From Kryptolebias marmoratus (taxonomy: Eukaryota; Chordata; Actinopteri; Cyprinodontiformes; Rivulidae), in assembly GCF_001649575.2 (NCBI RefSeq), contig NC_051439.1, forward strand, positions 14,568,810-14,632,809: a DNA stretch of 64,000 nt, written 5' to 3'. Below the pieces are notes generated by a model, which ran no database searches, was not told the origin of the DNA, and worked only from the letters and a program-made list of their open reading frames with translations. How positions within the stretch are numbered: the stretch's first letter is position 1; every line of letters begins with the position of its first letter. Positions 1-10,533 of the stretch are shown one piece after another. A program made the translations under genes and the position numbers.

Positions 1-429
1 AGCTGTATAAATGATCATAATGTCACAGTATCCTATATACCATTTCAGAACAAACGAGAAGTTTTTTTTTAAACTATTTAGTCATAATTTTTTCACCTTT
101 TTTTAAACAGGTAGATTCAGCAGCAGCAACCCAGAAAAACAGGACTAAAGTTGCATAGTTAAGACACAGAGTTGAAATAAAAGCAGAAATTAAAAGCAGT
201 TCATGAAAAAAAACTGCATATTATTGAATAAGCCTCAAGTAATCTTAGCTCTAAAAGTGCTCAATGAAAACTATTTTTTTTGTTTTCAGTCCTCCTGCAA
301 CACATTCCATGTATAAGGTGCAAGGTAAACAAAAGTTATTTATGTATTTCTTTTTTACCCAACTTTGAGTGGGCGAATGGAACAAAAGCAACAAATGATC
401 CTGTTAGTGAAGAGAATAACGACCAAAAC
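1..429. other. Intergenic, AT-rich, no gene recognised
   Basis: This stretch has homopolymer A/T runs and no recognisable exon or RNA gene. It adjoins the 3' side of the LINE fragment that follows on the minus strand, so part of it may be the decayed 3' tail of that element. I cannot show this from sequence alone. Confidence 0.4.
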
Positions 430-1300
430 TTCTCTGTGCAATCATGATGCAAATATAAGATGGCAGCAATCCAAGTAATACCTTTTATATACTGTAAAGG
501 TATCAGTGACTATACAGAACCTTTGAATGGCCAAAGCAGGCCACCCCTCCTGAGAACACAGCCCACAGTGGGGTGTCAATGATTTAGAGTTTGTAATGAA
601 CCTCAGAGCAGCATGATAGGCAGTATAAATCATTCCAAGTCACTGAGCAGAAGCTTTCATATACAGAACATCTCCATAATCCATCACAGGAAACAACGCT
701 GCGACGACAAGACTTTTTTACATTGAAAGAAGAATACAACTTATTTTGAAAACAACCTACTTTTTGCCTAAGTTTTTTCACATATATACAGAAAGTGAAG
801 CAATCGGCGATCAAGACAACCAGGTATTTATACGCATCAACCACCTCTATTACATTTCCACTGAGTGTGGTCACTTTACTGAGTTGGTAAACAGCATGAG
901 CTTAATCTTGTCTGCATTGAGAACAGGTTTCAGCTGAAGTAATGAATGCTGGACAGCCACAAAGGTTTTCTGCAGGGATTCATGAGCATGAAGAAGAATC
1001 GGTCCATAGCAGTAAAAAACAGTATGATCAGTATAAAAATGTAAATTGGCATTCAACAAATGTAGGCCCACATTATTGATATGAAAAATAGAGGACCTAA
1101 TATAGAACCCTGTTGCACCCCATTTGTGAACAGTAACAAATTAAGAACACAAACCACTGTATTTAATACACTGAGTCCTGTTATTGAGATAGTTTGTGAA
1201 CCAAGAGGCTGTTTGTCTCACACTTGTTTGTGTGAAGTGAAAAGGAAGTTTTTGACCCTACTTGTTTCCAAACCAGTTGCAATGTGTTCTGTTCTCTGCA
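430..1300 (-). mobile_element. Decayed non-LTR retrotransposon (LINE, L2/CR1-like) reverse transcriptase fragment
   Basis: Reading the minus strand from about 1300 down to 442 gives pieces of a LINE reverse transcriptase in shifting frames. First comes a block with NGVQQGSILGPLFF, the usual GVPQGSILGP motif. Next is LNANLHFYTDHTVFYC, in which the catalytic Y-x-D-D box has decayed to YTDH. Then comes a YKYL-type segment, and last YHAALRFITNSKSLTPHC, a segment common in teleost LINE ORF2 3' ends. Frameshifts, stops and the ruined catalytic box show it is dead. The clade assignment is by recall of conserved segments and is tentative. A second fragment of the same kind lies on the plus strand at about 31.84 kb. 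Confidence 0.8.
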
Positions 1301-2428
1301 CAGTGAAGAGTTAACGTAAAAGTATGGAAGTTTATTCAAATCTAAATAAAGAAAAATTCAAATTAATCTGGTCCATTGAAGTCCAATTGTGTTTCCATTT
1401 TAATTTGGTTTAAAACAGTGAAATTTTGTTTAACAGACAATGTAAAGTGCCATTTTACTCAAATTTGCCTGGCTACGAAAACCGGTTTATTAGATCAGAT
1501 CCTTATTACAGTTCTGTTCTCTTAATTCTTCTAAAAAAAATAAAAAAATCAATGAGCTTTAGCACATACAAAAGAGCCTTCCTGCCCACAGCCAGCAGAA
1601 TGACAACACTTTAACCAAACCAGAATGATGCGTCACAGCAACATTTAATTTCTCTTTGAGAATAATAAATTATTCTTGGATTAACTTAAACATTAGTTTT
1701 ACTCTTCCATCCCCTGAGTAGTAAACTGAAGTTAATTAATTTACTTGAGTGTTAACTTGTGTGTAAGACTTGTACATAACATCCAAGTTACGGCTTGTTT
1801 TGTTCTAGTAGGAAAACGTGTCATGAATATTAAGAGCCAACATTTCTCTGAGTCTCTTTTGTGTCTGAACTTTGATCTTGAATCTAAAACTTATGAACAG
1901 AAAAACACTTTTTTGGCATCATAATTTTACACCCACAGTTAAAAAAAAGAAAACAGAAGTTGTTTCTCTCCCCCTGTTTGTGGCTAAGAATTAGGTTTGC
2001 CAGACAGACACAACAGAGTGGGTCCAAACGTTTTAAAAAGGCAACATTCAGCAGAAACACATCCAACCAGTCTTGTGTCCAAAAGACTGGAGTGGATTTT
2101 AAAGGGTTGCCTTGACTTTAAAACTGAAATCTTGAAAACTGCTTCTACATTTTGGTGGCATTAGCCTGAAATAAAATTAAACATTTTACATAAAGATGGC
2201 ATCTTTGGCATTTGGGTTTTAAACAAATGCATTTGCTGTGACAGTTATTGCCTGCAGGTGGAGCAACTTCTCAATGCAAATGACCCTTTCATGTGCCTGA
2301 AGATGGCACCATCTGCCTTGTTAATGACTAATTTACAGCTCACTAAAGGTTTTAACATTTTTACTTTCTGTTTGTGTGACAGATAAAGACAGTAACGCAG
2401 TGAATTACGTGTTGGGAGAACTGCCACA
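1301..2428. other. Intergenic region upstream of slc10a1
   Basis: No coding exon recognised. The last few hundred bases before the slc10a1 ATG must hold its promoter and 5' UTR. I see no canonical TATA/CCAAT pair that I would defend. A noncoding first exon is possible but not resolvable here. Confidence 0.35.
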
Positions 2429-4570
2429 ATGAATGAGACAACAGGCCATGTGGGATTAATGAATCTCCATAATCTCAGCAGCATCTCTGGCAATGGCAGC
2501 ATGAGCATCTTCGACATGCCAAAACCCATAGACACAGCCATCAATATTTTGTCCATCAGCACCCTCTTCATCACTATGATATCTCTTGGCTGCACAATGG
2601 AGATATCCAAAATTAAAGCACATCTTCTGAAGCCAAAAGGAGTAGCCATTGCACTGGTGGCTCAGTTCTGCATCATGCCCCTCACTGCTTTCTCTCTGGC
2701 CAAAATTCTGCAGCTGCATCCTGTTAAGGCCATAACCGTCCTTATCTGTGGCTGCTGTCCAGGGGGAAGCTTGTCAAATACTTTTTCATTCATACTGAAA
2801 GGTGACATGAACCTCAGGTAAACCCCTCATTGATGCACTGGTTCTTAATGAGAGCACTGAAAGTCTAAGGCCTTGGTTTGACATTTTTGTGAAACACGTA
2901 GTTAATGTTTGTTCTTTTTTTATTGAAATCCTGCCAGCATCGTCATGACAACTTGCTCTACCGTCGCAGCCCTGGGTCTCATGCCTCTGCTGCTGTACAT
3001 CTTCAGCCAAGGCTTCACTGGTTTGGAAAACGCTGTGCCATATGTTGGCATCATCACAGCCCTCATATCCACACTGGTGCCTTGTGCTATTGGCATTCTC
3101 ATTAACCACTATAAACCAAACTATTCTGCAGCTGTCACACAAGTAAGTGTAACTAAGATATCTTTGATATTGAAATGTAACCATCGTTGTGTGAGGAACT
3201 CTTGTAATATGCCTTTTTTTATTTGACAGATTGGTCTCATCATCATGATGCTTACCACCATCGCAGCTTCTGTTGTGGCAGGTATTGCTGTTAAGGATGT
3301 AATTTGGATGATCTTCATGCCTGATGTCGTCTCTGTGGCTGTCCTCATGCCTTTAATTGGTTTTACGCTGGGATATGTCATGTCTGTCATTTGCAGACTC
3401 AGTCCCAAGTAAGTGAAATTCACACTGTGCATTATTCACTTGTTCTCTCTATGCAGACAAGTTTCTAAGTGTGCCTCAAGGGCAACCCTGATACAATCTG
3501 TTTTTCACTGCCTGTTATCAAAGACCATTTGTGCTTATAGTGTAAAATGAAACGATCAATGCACATTTAAAGAAAACTGAACTCAAACCACAACTGATAC
3601 AATCTTAAAGAGAAAGCAACATTTTTTATTTGAAATTATTACCAAGTTTGAAATGATTCAAACATTTAGAGCTTTCATTGTCTTTTTTCCTTTAAATGAG
3701 CAATTTGAACTCACAGGTGATGAGGAGGCAATGAACTGGCTGCACCTCGCAAATGCAACACTGGAATATTCATATGTATTTAACATGTTTACACATTCAA
3801 ACACTTTAGTGATAACATTCTAAATAAAGAAAACATAATTGTTTTGCATTGCAATGTCAAATATTTGGTGGAATAGATAATGTGCACAAAGAAAGATTAA
3901 AGAACAATACAGTAAAATTTGATCATGATCCGGATCCCGGATTTTTTACTGACGCTATGGAAGTTTGCACTCTTTGAATGCTTCTAGTTCTAATTATAAT
4001 TTAAATTTTTTTACTCAACTTCAATATAACATGATTAATTTCACACATCTTAGAAACTGAGAGGGACTTTGATAAATCCTTCCATGCTAGACAGAAACTT
4101 TTCTTTGTGGTTGTTTTATTAGATGTCAGAAATGGTTTGATTCAATTTTAAATTGAAGCAATGATATGTAATAACCTCACTTTTTTTTCAGATGCAGCAG
4201 AACCATCTCCATGGAGACAGGATGTCAGAACATCCAGCTGTGCATCGCCATTCTTAAGGTGACCTTTTCACCGCAGGTCATTGGACCCATGTTTCTCTTC
4301 CCTCTGTTATATATCATGTTCCAGTGTGCAGAGGCTCTCCTCCTGGCCTTGTGCTTCAGACTTTACCACAAAGTCAAGACACCTGCTGGGGGTGAGTACA
4401 AAAGCTGCTTGCCTGTTTGTGTGGAGCGAGGATAAAAAAGAAAGGGTCAAATGAGCACGTGCAAAGGTTTTGAAGCATTTTGGTTATTAAGACATTTCAA
4501 CTTTTTCACTACAGATACTGGATCACATAAACATGTTGCTGTTACACAAGAGGAGGTGAAAGAACCATGA
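2429..4570 (+). CDS. slc10a1: Sodium/bile acid cotransporter (NTCP), SLC10 family
   Basis: Exons 2429-2817, 2938-3142, 3230-3408, 4192-4391 and 4515-4570 join in frame (GT/AG) into 342 aa; human NTCP is 349 aa. The family imports conjugated bile acids with two sodium ions at the hepatocyte basolateral membrane through a multi-pass fold. Visible signatures are SLGCTMEISKIKAHL after the first membrane segment, VAQFCIMPLTAF (Q79), CCPGGSLSN (S116, N117), IVMTTCST, and METGCQNIQ (E266, Q270). These polar residues match the sodium-site residues of the family. N-glycosylation sequons are at N2, N15 and N22. The start is the first ATG in frame with the glycosylated N-terminus. The cytoplasmic tail is short (ends QEEVKEP). 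The gene is tail-to-tail with susd6, the same neighbour as on human 14q24, which favours SLC10A1 over SLC10A2. No defects seen. Confidence 0.93.
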
Positions 4571-4840
4571 CAGCGTCAAAGAGTTAGACAAGAGGAGTCC
4601 TGGATGAACCCATTCAGGCCTGAGATGCTGACTGGAAGACTGAAAATATCTAGTGTAATGGAATGATATTTAATCATTTTTGTTTTAATTATGCATAAAA
4701 TTTGCATGAATTGACAATCAAACTTGCTTTCCTCTGGCTTCTTTTTAAGACTTAAGAATTGCGTACTATGATAAAATTACTTTCACTAAGCTAAAGTAAT
4801 TCCATGAAAAAAAACAAGAATAAAAAATAAGGATACCATC
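4571..4840 (+). other. slc10a1: Probable slc10a1 3' UTR and polyadenylation signal
   Basis: AT-rich sequence follows the slc10a1 stop. An AATAAA hexamer at 4819-4824 is the first plausible plus-strand polyadenylation signal. The exact cleavage site is not visible. Confidence 0.45.
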
Positions 4841-4849
4841 AGTTTCAAC

Positions 4850-5996
4850 ACATCAAATAATATTTAATCAAATTGACATATATACAGGATAACCATAACT
4901 TAAAACTTTTTACATATATTAAAATACCACCTTAACTGAAAACAAATCAACCCTCAGTCAAGTAAAGTGAACACTAAGATCACACTAATCTGTACACTTC
5001 TTTTTTTTTGTGATGTACGATTCGTCTCAATCATTTTTACAGTGTGACATTGAACATGCCTGCAGCAGAAGTAAACTGAAAATAAAATGCTAAATGTAAA
5101 GGACCTACTGCTAACGGTTTCCACGAGCTGCAGAGGCGTCACAAGCCACGGCTGATCAACAGCTTTATCTGCACAAATAAATTACAAACACATTTAGGCT
5201 CAAAACAAGAGTTCCTCAGCAGCTTCAATAAATTAACATGATATACCTTCAGGTGTACAAGTGATATGTTTGACAAAGCCACACATAATATCAATAAGCA
5301 GTGGAGGCATTTAACAGACATTCATTTTTTAAATTCCTTATTACACATATTATAGATACGTGTGCATAGAAGTGGGAAGCTAAGGCTTTTCAGGGGAGGG
5401 AAATAGAATAAAGAGGAAAATACGTTTAGAAACATAAAATAAGTTAAATGCAGGCCATCTTAGGTAGACACGCTGTCTTATTCTACAGTGATGTGGGATG
5501 ATATAAATCATGATTATTTAATTGTTTGAAATTTAAATATTTAAAAGACAAAATAGTGAACTTTCATTCCTTGCCATCATGCATCGTTGTGTTTCCTACG
5601 TGATAAGGTGTGTGGTTAAGGAAAAGTGACAGAAAACGACAAAAATTACATTTTCAGTTTCCAAAGTGAGTTTGCAGCTTTGCTCATTTACATGAAATGC
5701 ATCAATGTCTTTTTTTTTTTTTTAAACACATCTGATTTTTCTTATTTGCTCCACATTTACAAACCCAGTTTCAGATGTCAGACAAACATACACACTGTGG
5801 GAGTGCCTATAAAAGTGTGAGCACGTATACACATGAAAGTCCCTTCTCTGCATTCCTTTGGGATGGTCAGATAAACTATTCAGAGTGAAACACAGCTCCC
5901 CTCTGAGCGACAGTTGGTAACAAACTCCTGCTATCCAGCACAGGTCATTAGGAGAGACGGCTGTCTCTTCGGTGAGTCCAAAGGTCCCTGCGTGTT
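4850..5996 (-). other. susd6: Probable susd6 3' UTR
   Basis: This is the minus-strand sequence downstream of the susd6 stop. No other exon is recognisable. A minus-strand ATTAAA (plus TTTAAT at 4863-4868) is a candidate polyadenylation signal and would put the end of susd6 within about 50 bp of the slc10a1 end. Other signals inside this stretch could give shorter forms. Confidence 0.4.
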
Positions 5997-8900
5997 TCAG
6001 GCTTCCTTCAGTAACGGCATATCTGTGGGCAACAGACCGCATTAGTAGCAAATAATGGTTTTAAATGGGAGAAGTGTGTAATTAAAAGAAGTTTTACCGT
6101 CTGAGTAGTCCATCTCAGAGTCTAGTGACAGGCTTTGTTGGTCGCTGCCTGCAGACGGCCTTCTATGCGAGGATGAGGAGCCTCCCATTGCACCTCCGTG
6201 TTCCAGACCCCAAACAGAAGACAGAGGTGAGGAGGAAGATGAGGATGGCAGCACGGGGTGGACCACCGCCATCTCTGACTGCTGCTGTTTGAGGGAGGAG
6301 GGCCTGGTGGGTCCGGCCTCTGGTGCTGAGGCGTGCTGACCCTCGGACAGCACTATCTGGACTCGAGACTCAGAGCTGAGGGTTGACACCCCGCTGCTGC
6401 TCACGGCCTCCTCGTAGGAAGGCAGAGTCACCTGGACTCCTTCCACCATGATAGTCACTGGCTGCCCCGACACACCGTAATCACGTCTAAGCGTGGAGGA
6501 CGAGAGCGGATTTAGAATCGCTTCTTTTTCCTCTAATTCGTCTCCATAAGCAGTGGCGTCAAAAATAACATTCACAGGGAGGACTCACCGATGGAAGGAC
6601 TTGAGTTTAGGCTGCAAAAGCACAAGCAGTACCACCAGGAGCAGGATGAGAGCCACTGAGGACGCAGTGGAAGCAACTATGGACAAGGCTGGCATCCCCA
6701 GAGGCAAAGCTGGGTTGTGGTCTTTGAGACAAGACAAATGGTAAATTATCGCGTACAATACACGCAACTTTAAAAACATTACTTTTATAGTTCCAATACA
6801 TCCTCTGATCTACCTTGCTCCATGACACAGCTCAGCTTCACCTGGCTGTCCCACTCCCCATACTGACAGGTAAGATATTTATAGTCTCCCTTCAGAATAT
6901 AACCTTCATCGCAGAAATACTCGATCACGGTGCCGTGAGAAAGTCTTCGGCATGGGGAGGGGTGGCATGTGAAGCCTCCGTCCTCCGGCTGATACGGGGG
7001 CTGACATACTGTCCAGGAAAACGAAAAACAAACCGAATGGATCGCATCAACGGTAAAACAAAGAGCAGATTGATTTCAAAGCTTCATCTTTTCAGAATAT
7101 GTTAATGTGACAAAAACAACTTTATTAAAGTAATTCACAAAAACAAGTTTGATTATTGCTTTCTTTCAGTAAAATAAAAAAAAAAGTTCCTGAATTTAAA
7201 CTTTTAATCTCTTGTAGAACTAGTTTGCATTCAGAGCCCCATCATATCTCTGAATTAGATTTATATAACAGCTGAAAATTACACAAACTCCACACGACAG
7301 CATAAAAGACACGAAACAGAACTTTTGAAGCAACAGATCAAGTTAAAGGGAGACAATGATGAGTGTTTACCGTCACTGCGTATGCAGCGGGGAGGTTCAG
7401 AGGACCAGTGCCCCAGTGCGGTGCAGGTGAGGATGCTGGGCCCCTCCAACATGTAACCAGGATCACAGCTGTACTGAAGTATTGTGCCAATTGAGAATAA
7501 GCTGCTGTTCATGTCCGTCAGGTTACTAGAGCCGTGCTGCACCATCGAAGGTCTTACACAACCTAAAAAACCAGACAAGAGTTAAAAGTGCTGTTAATAA
7601 ATACAGCTAATAATAAAACCAGACTTCACTTATTTAAAAAATATGCTATAAAGTAAAAGGTCGGTTTAGCAAGAAGAGGTGAGCTACAAGAAATGGTAAG
7701 AACTTTGTATTTATTTAGCTTTTCAATGAATGTTAATCTACCTTGTTTGATAACACAGCTGATTGGCATCAGGTTGTCCCATTTCCCATAGTGACAGGTT
7801 TTAAACTTGTAGTCTCCTTTCAGAACATAACCTTCGTCACAGAAATACTGCACAACGGTGCCGTGAGAAAACCGTCTGCATGGGGAGGGGTGGCACGAGT
7901 AGCCTCCGTTTTCTGGCTGATATGGAGGCTGACAAACTGTCCAATGGAAAGAAACAGAATAAATGTACCAAAAAAAAACATCCAGACTATGTAATTCACT
8001 TCAAGTGTTATAAAGTCTAATTCTGGATATCTATGGGTGACGTATTTAATGTCAGTCTATGATATAGTTCAGAATGGGGGTCTCGTTTTTGTTTTTTTTG
8101 TTTTACCGTCACTACGTATGCAGCGAGGAAGGTTGGAGGACCAGTCTCCGATGGTTGTGCAGGTGAGGATGCTGCGTCCGACCAGCATGTAACCAGGGTC
8201 GCAGCTGTACTGCAGCACCGTGCCGACTGGTAACAAGCTCGTATTGGTGTCAGTCAGATTAGTTGAGCCATGCTGCACCACAGAAGGCCTTATGCAACCT
8301 TTAAAAATAGAGAACAATCTTCAATCATATACTGATAAAAAAAGGTCTTAAAGAAAATGTTCACCCTCCCTTAAGCCAATTTATCTGCAAAATTCAAGCA
8401 TGGAGACAGAGACACGTTGAAGATGATTAGAAAAAAACAGTATATTATACAAACCAACCTTTGCTTACACAGCTGATCTGCATGGGGCCGTCCCATTCTC
8501 CATCCTGACACGTCAGGTAGGGATAGTCCCCACTGAGAGCAAAGCCGTCATTACAGATGAACTCGATTATAGTGCCGTGGGAAAACAGCCGGCATGGGGA
8601 CGGATGGCAGGTGTAGCCCCCGTTCTCAGGTTTGGAGAGGGGCAGACAAGCTGACGAACAAAAAGTACGACAAACAGGTTAGCGTCCCAGTTCCAAAAGC
8701 TGTTTTTGATGCAGGCAAAATCAATTTGTCACTTGAGAAAAGTAGAAAATAATGAATGCTGATTTTTTTTTTTTACAACAGTTTTGTTACTTTCTAAAAG
8801 AGAAAAAGGAAAAGAAATTAAAATGGTGGAACAGGTGTCTTACCACCACTGCGTATACACTGGGGAGGTTCAGAGGACCACCGTCCTATTGTGGTGCAGG

Positions 8901-9231
8901 TGAGGATGCTGGGTCCATTTGGCAAGTAGCCCGGGTCACAGCTGTACTGCAGCACCGTGCCCACCGGGAACAAGCCCCTGTTGGTGTCTGTGAGGTTTAC
9001 CCAGCTGTTCTGGACCATGTATGGCCTCACACATCCTGGGAAGAAAAAATACCATCAAAACTGAAAGAGCTTTTAATAAAAATATCTGTAGTAATTGTAC
9101 TAATGTGTCTTACCTGAACCCAGCCCTGTGGACACTAGAGTCAGTGCCAGCAGCAACAAGAAGGGCTGTTTAGGTGCTGCTGCGTGGACCCAAAAGGCAT
9201 TTGAAATGAACTCTATCCTTCCATTGCACAT
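5997..9231 (-). CDS. susd6: Sushi domain-containing protein 6 with six sushi domains, type I membrane protein
   Basis: Minus-strand exons 9114-9231, 8844-9035, 8459-8650, 8107-8298, 7742-7936, 7371-7562, 6814-7008, 6589-6721, 6098-6486 and 5997-6022 join in frame into 607 aa. The start MCNGRI resembles human SUSD6 MCHGRI and leads a signal peptide (residues 1-39). Six sushi (CCP) domains follow, one per exon (about 40-425). The membrane segment (about 437-461) has the near-identical human-like string SIVASTASSVALILLLVV. The cytoplasmic tail has VEGVQVTLPSYEEAV, RVQIVLSEG and the terminal MPLLKEA, all shared with human SUSD6. Human SUSD6 has one sushi domain; here there are three A-B pairs. 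The mammalian protein is a p53-induced gene (DRAGO) reported to act with TMEM127 and the ligase WWP2 to lower surface MHC class I. That role in this fish is inference. Confidence 0.92.
6814..9035 (-). repeat. susd6: Tandem triplication of a two-exon sushi pair (A-B) inside susd6
   Basis: Six consecutive exons of 192, 192, 192, 195, 192 and 195 nt, all phase 1-1, each encode one sushi domain. They alternate between type A (GC[VI]RP..VQ...NLTDTN, PVGTVLQYSCDPGY, SILTCT..G.WSS..P.CIRS) and type B (PENGGY.CHPSPCR, SHGT.[IV].[FY].C[DN][DE]G[YF].L.GDY, TC..G.WD). The A exons resemble each other more than any B exon, and vice versa. The unit duplicated is therefore an A-B exon pair with its introns, present three times. 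The third pair, nearest the membrane, keeps the B domain that matches the single human SUSD6 sushi domain. Confidence 0.9.
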
Positions 9232-10001
9232 CTTTCCGTTCAGATTCAGCCCAACCTATTGGAAAATTAAACAAACGTAAACGACAATGTAAAATGCAAC
9301 CCCCCCTCTTTGTGGTGACACCTGCACGGCGCAGGTACATTGCGGAGCTCGGGCTTGTGCCAGTGGGTGTGATTACAGAGACAGAACTGCGCGCACAAAC
9401 ATTAGATGTAGATGGATTTGGTAGTGTTTAGCTCGGCGGTTTCCTGAAAATATATATACACATAAACATATAAAATGTAACCGTGTCAGTGACTGCGTTT
9501 GCACCGAACGCCAATATTTCAGCTGATCCTCTACGCTCCAGGAGGGGAAATGGCCCAGCCCAAACAAAAGATGGGCTACATCTTGTACATAACGCTATTA
9601 ATGCTAAGTGGCTAGCATCTGGGCTGTCACTGAAATAAATTTGGCAACATAAAACGCCATTTTACTCGACTCCGGTGGCTACGAGAAGCTAAGCATCCGC
9701 GACAATCAATATTACCACAATTAGCTTGCTAACTGGACATTATTGGCTCGTTACCTACCACACCAAAAACACGGCCTCAGTCGCAACCTCACGATGTAGG
9801 CATTTAATAAAAAATAACTCAGCAGCGCTGAGGGGATCACGATTTTCAGAAGGAAAAAATAAATAAATAAATATGCGTAATAGCGTAACCTGCACCTCAG
9901 CTGCCCCAAGCTAACCACTGGCTACCTCCGTAGCTACTGAACCCGACACGCTAACTGGCTGCATCGGTTCAGGCACCAGCTGTGCTGTCTCATTTCCTTC
10001 G

Positions 10002-10015
10002 GTACCCATAGTAAC
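10002..10015. promoter_or_regulatory. X-box-like (RFX) motif, one mismatch
   Basis: The 14-mer GTACCCATAGTAAC fits the RFX X-box pattern GTNRCC-N2-RGYAAC except for one base in the left half. It lies about 520 bp upstream of the fsip1 ATG. RFX factors drive ciliary and flagellar genes, so the position is sensible. A one-mismatch hit is weak evidence. Confidence 0.3.
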
Positions 10016-10074
10016 AGACGTCCATAGTTACAACATCCGGGAGTGTTTGCGTCCGTAGTTACCAAACATTTAGC

Positions 10075-10444
10075 GGTGTTTCGTCGAAAAAAGTACCCCT
10101 GCCGTGAAAAGAAACCCCGTGACGGGAAGAGAATTTTAATACTCTTTTTTTTTTTTTTTTTTGCTTATGAATTGAGTAAAAGTGAAACGTGACTAAATGT
10201 GTTTAAGGACAAAAATTAATGTTTTGGAGCATTTTTTATGACAAACTAAACAGCATTATATCTGTCCTGTAACTCTAATAGGTCATAATTTTCCAGGAAG
10301 CGTATATCCATAACGCTTCATTAAAAAGCAAAACAACTTAAACAAATTTTATGTGTGTATGCGTGACTTTAAACTAATTTGTTGATGTTGATCCCCTTTA
10401 CAGAGCGCCGTTCACATCAGGGGTACTTTTTTCGGCACAACACC
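10075..10444. repeat. Imperfect inverted repeat (370 bp outer span) in the susd6/fsip1 promoter region
   Basis: The left arm (10075-10108) reads GGTGTT, a short mismatch, then CGAAAAAAGTACCCCTG, then GTGAA. The right arm (10411-10444) is its reverse complement with few mismatches. The arms enclose about 300 bp that include a long T run. This layout fits a small non-autonomous DNA transposon (MITE). A possible AGC on both sides is too short to call a target-site duplication with confidence. A duplicated regulatory element in opposite orientation is the alternative. Confidence 0.55.
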
Positions 10445-10533
10445 AGCTTGTTGACAAGTCGCTATGCAAACGGCAGGCCATTTGAGGCGCCTACATTATT
10501 TCCTTTACAGTTTTTAAGTTAAAAAAAAAAGTT

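Larger units (their letters stand above)
9232..10533. promoter_or_regulatory. Head-to-head promoter region shared by susd6 and fsip1
   Basis: The 1.3 kb between the two start codons must contain both transcription starts. A splice acceptor just upstream of the susd6 ATG on the minus strand (AG at 9257-9258) suggests a separate noncoding first exon for susd6. Most of this space is locally richer in CpG than the flanks. It also contains the inverted repeat and X-box-like site listed separately. No clear TATA box was seen on either strand. Confidence 0.55.
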
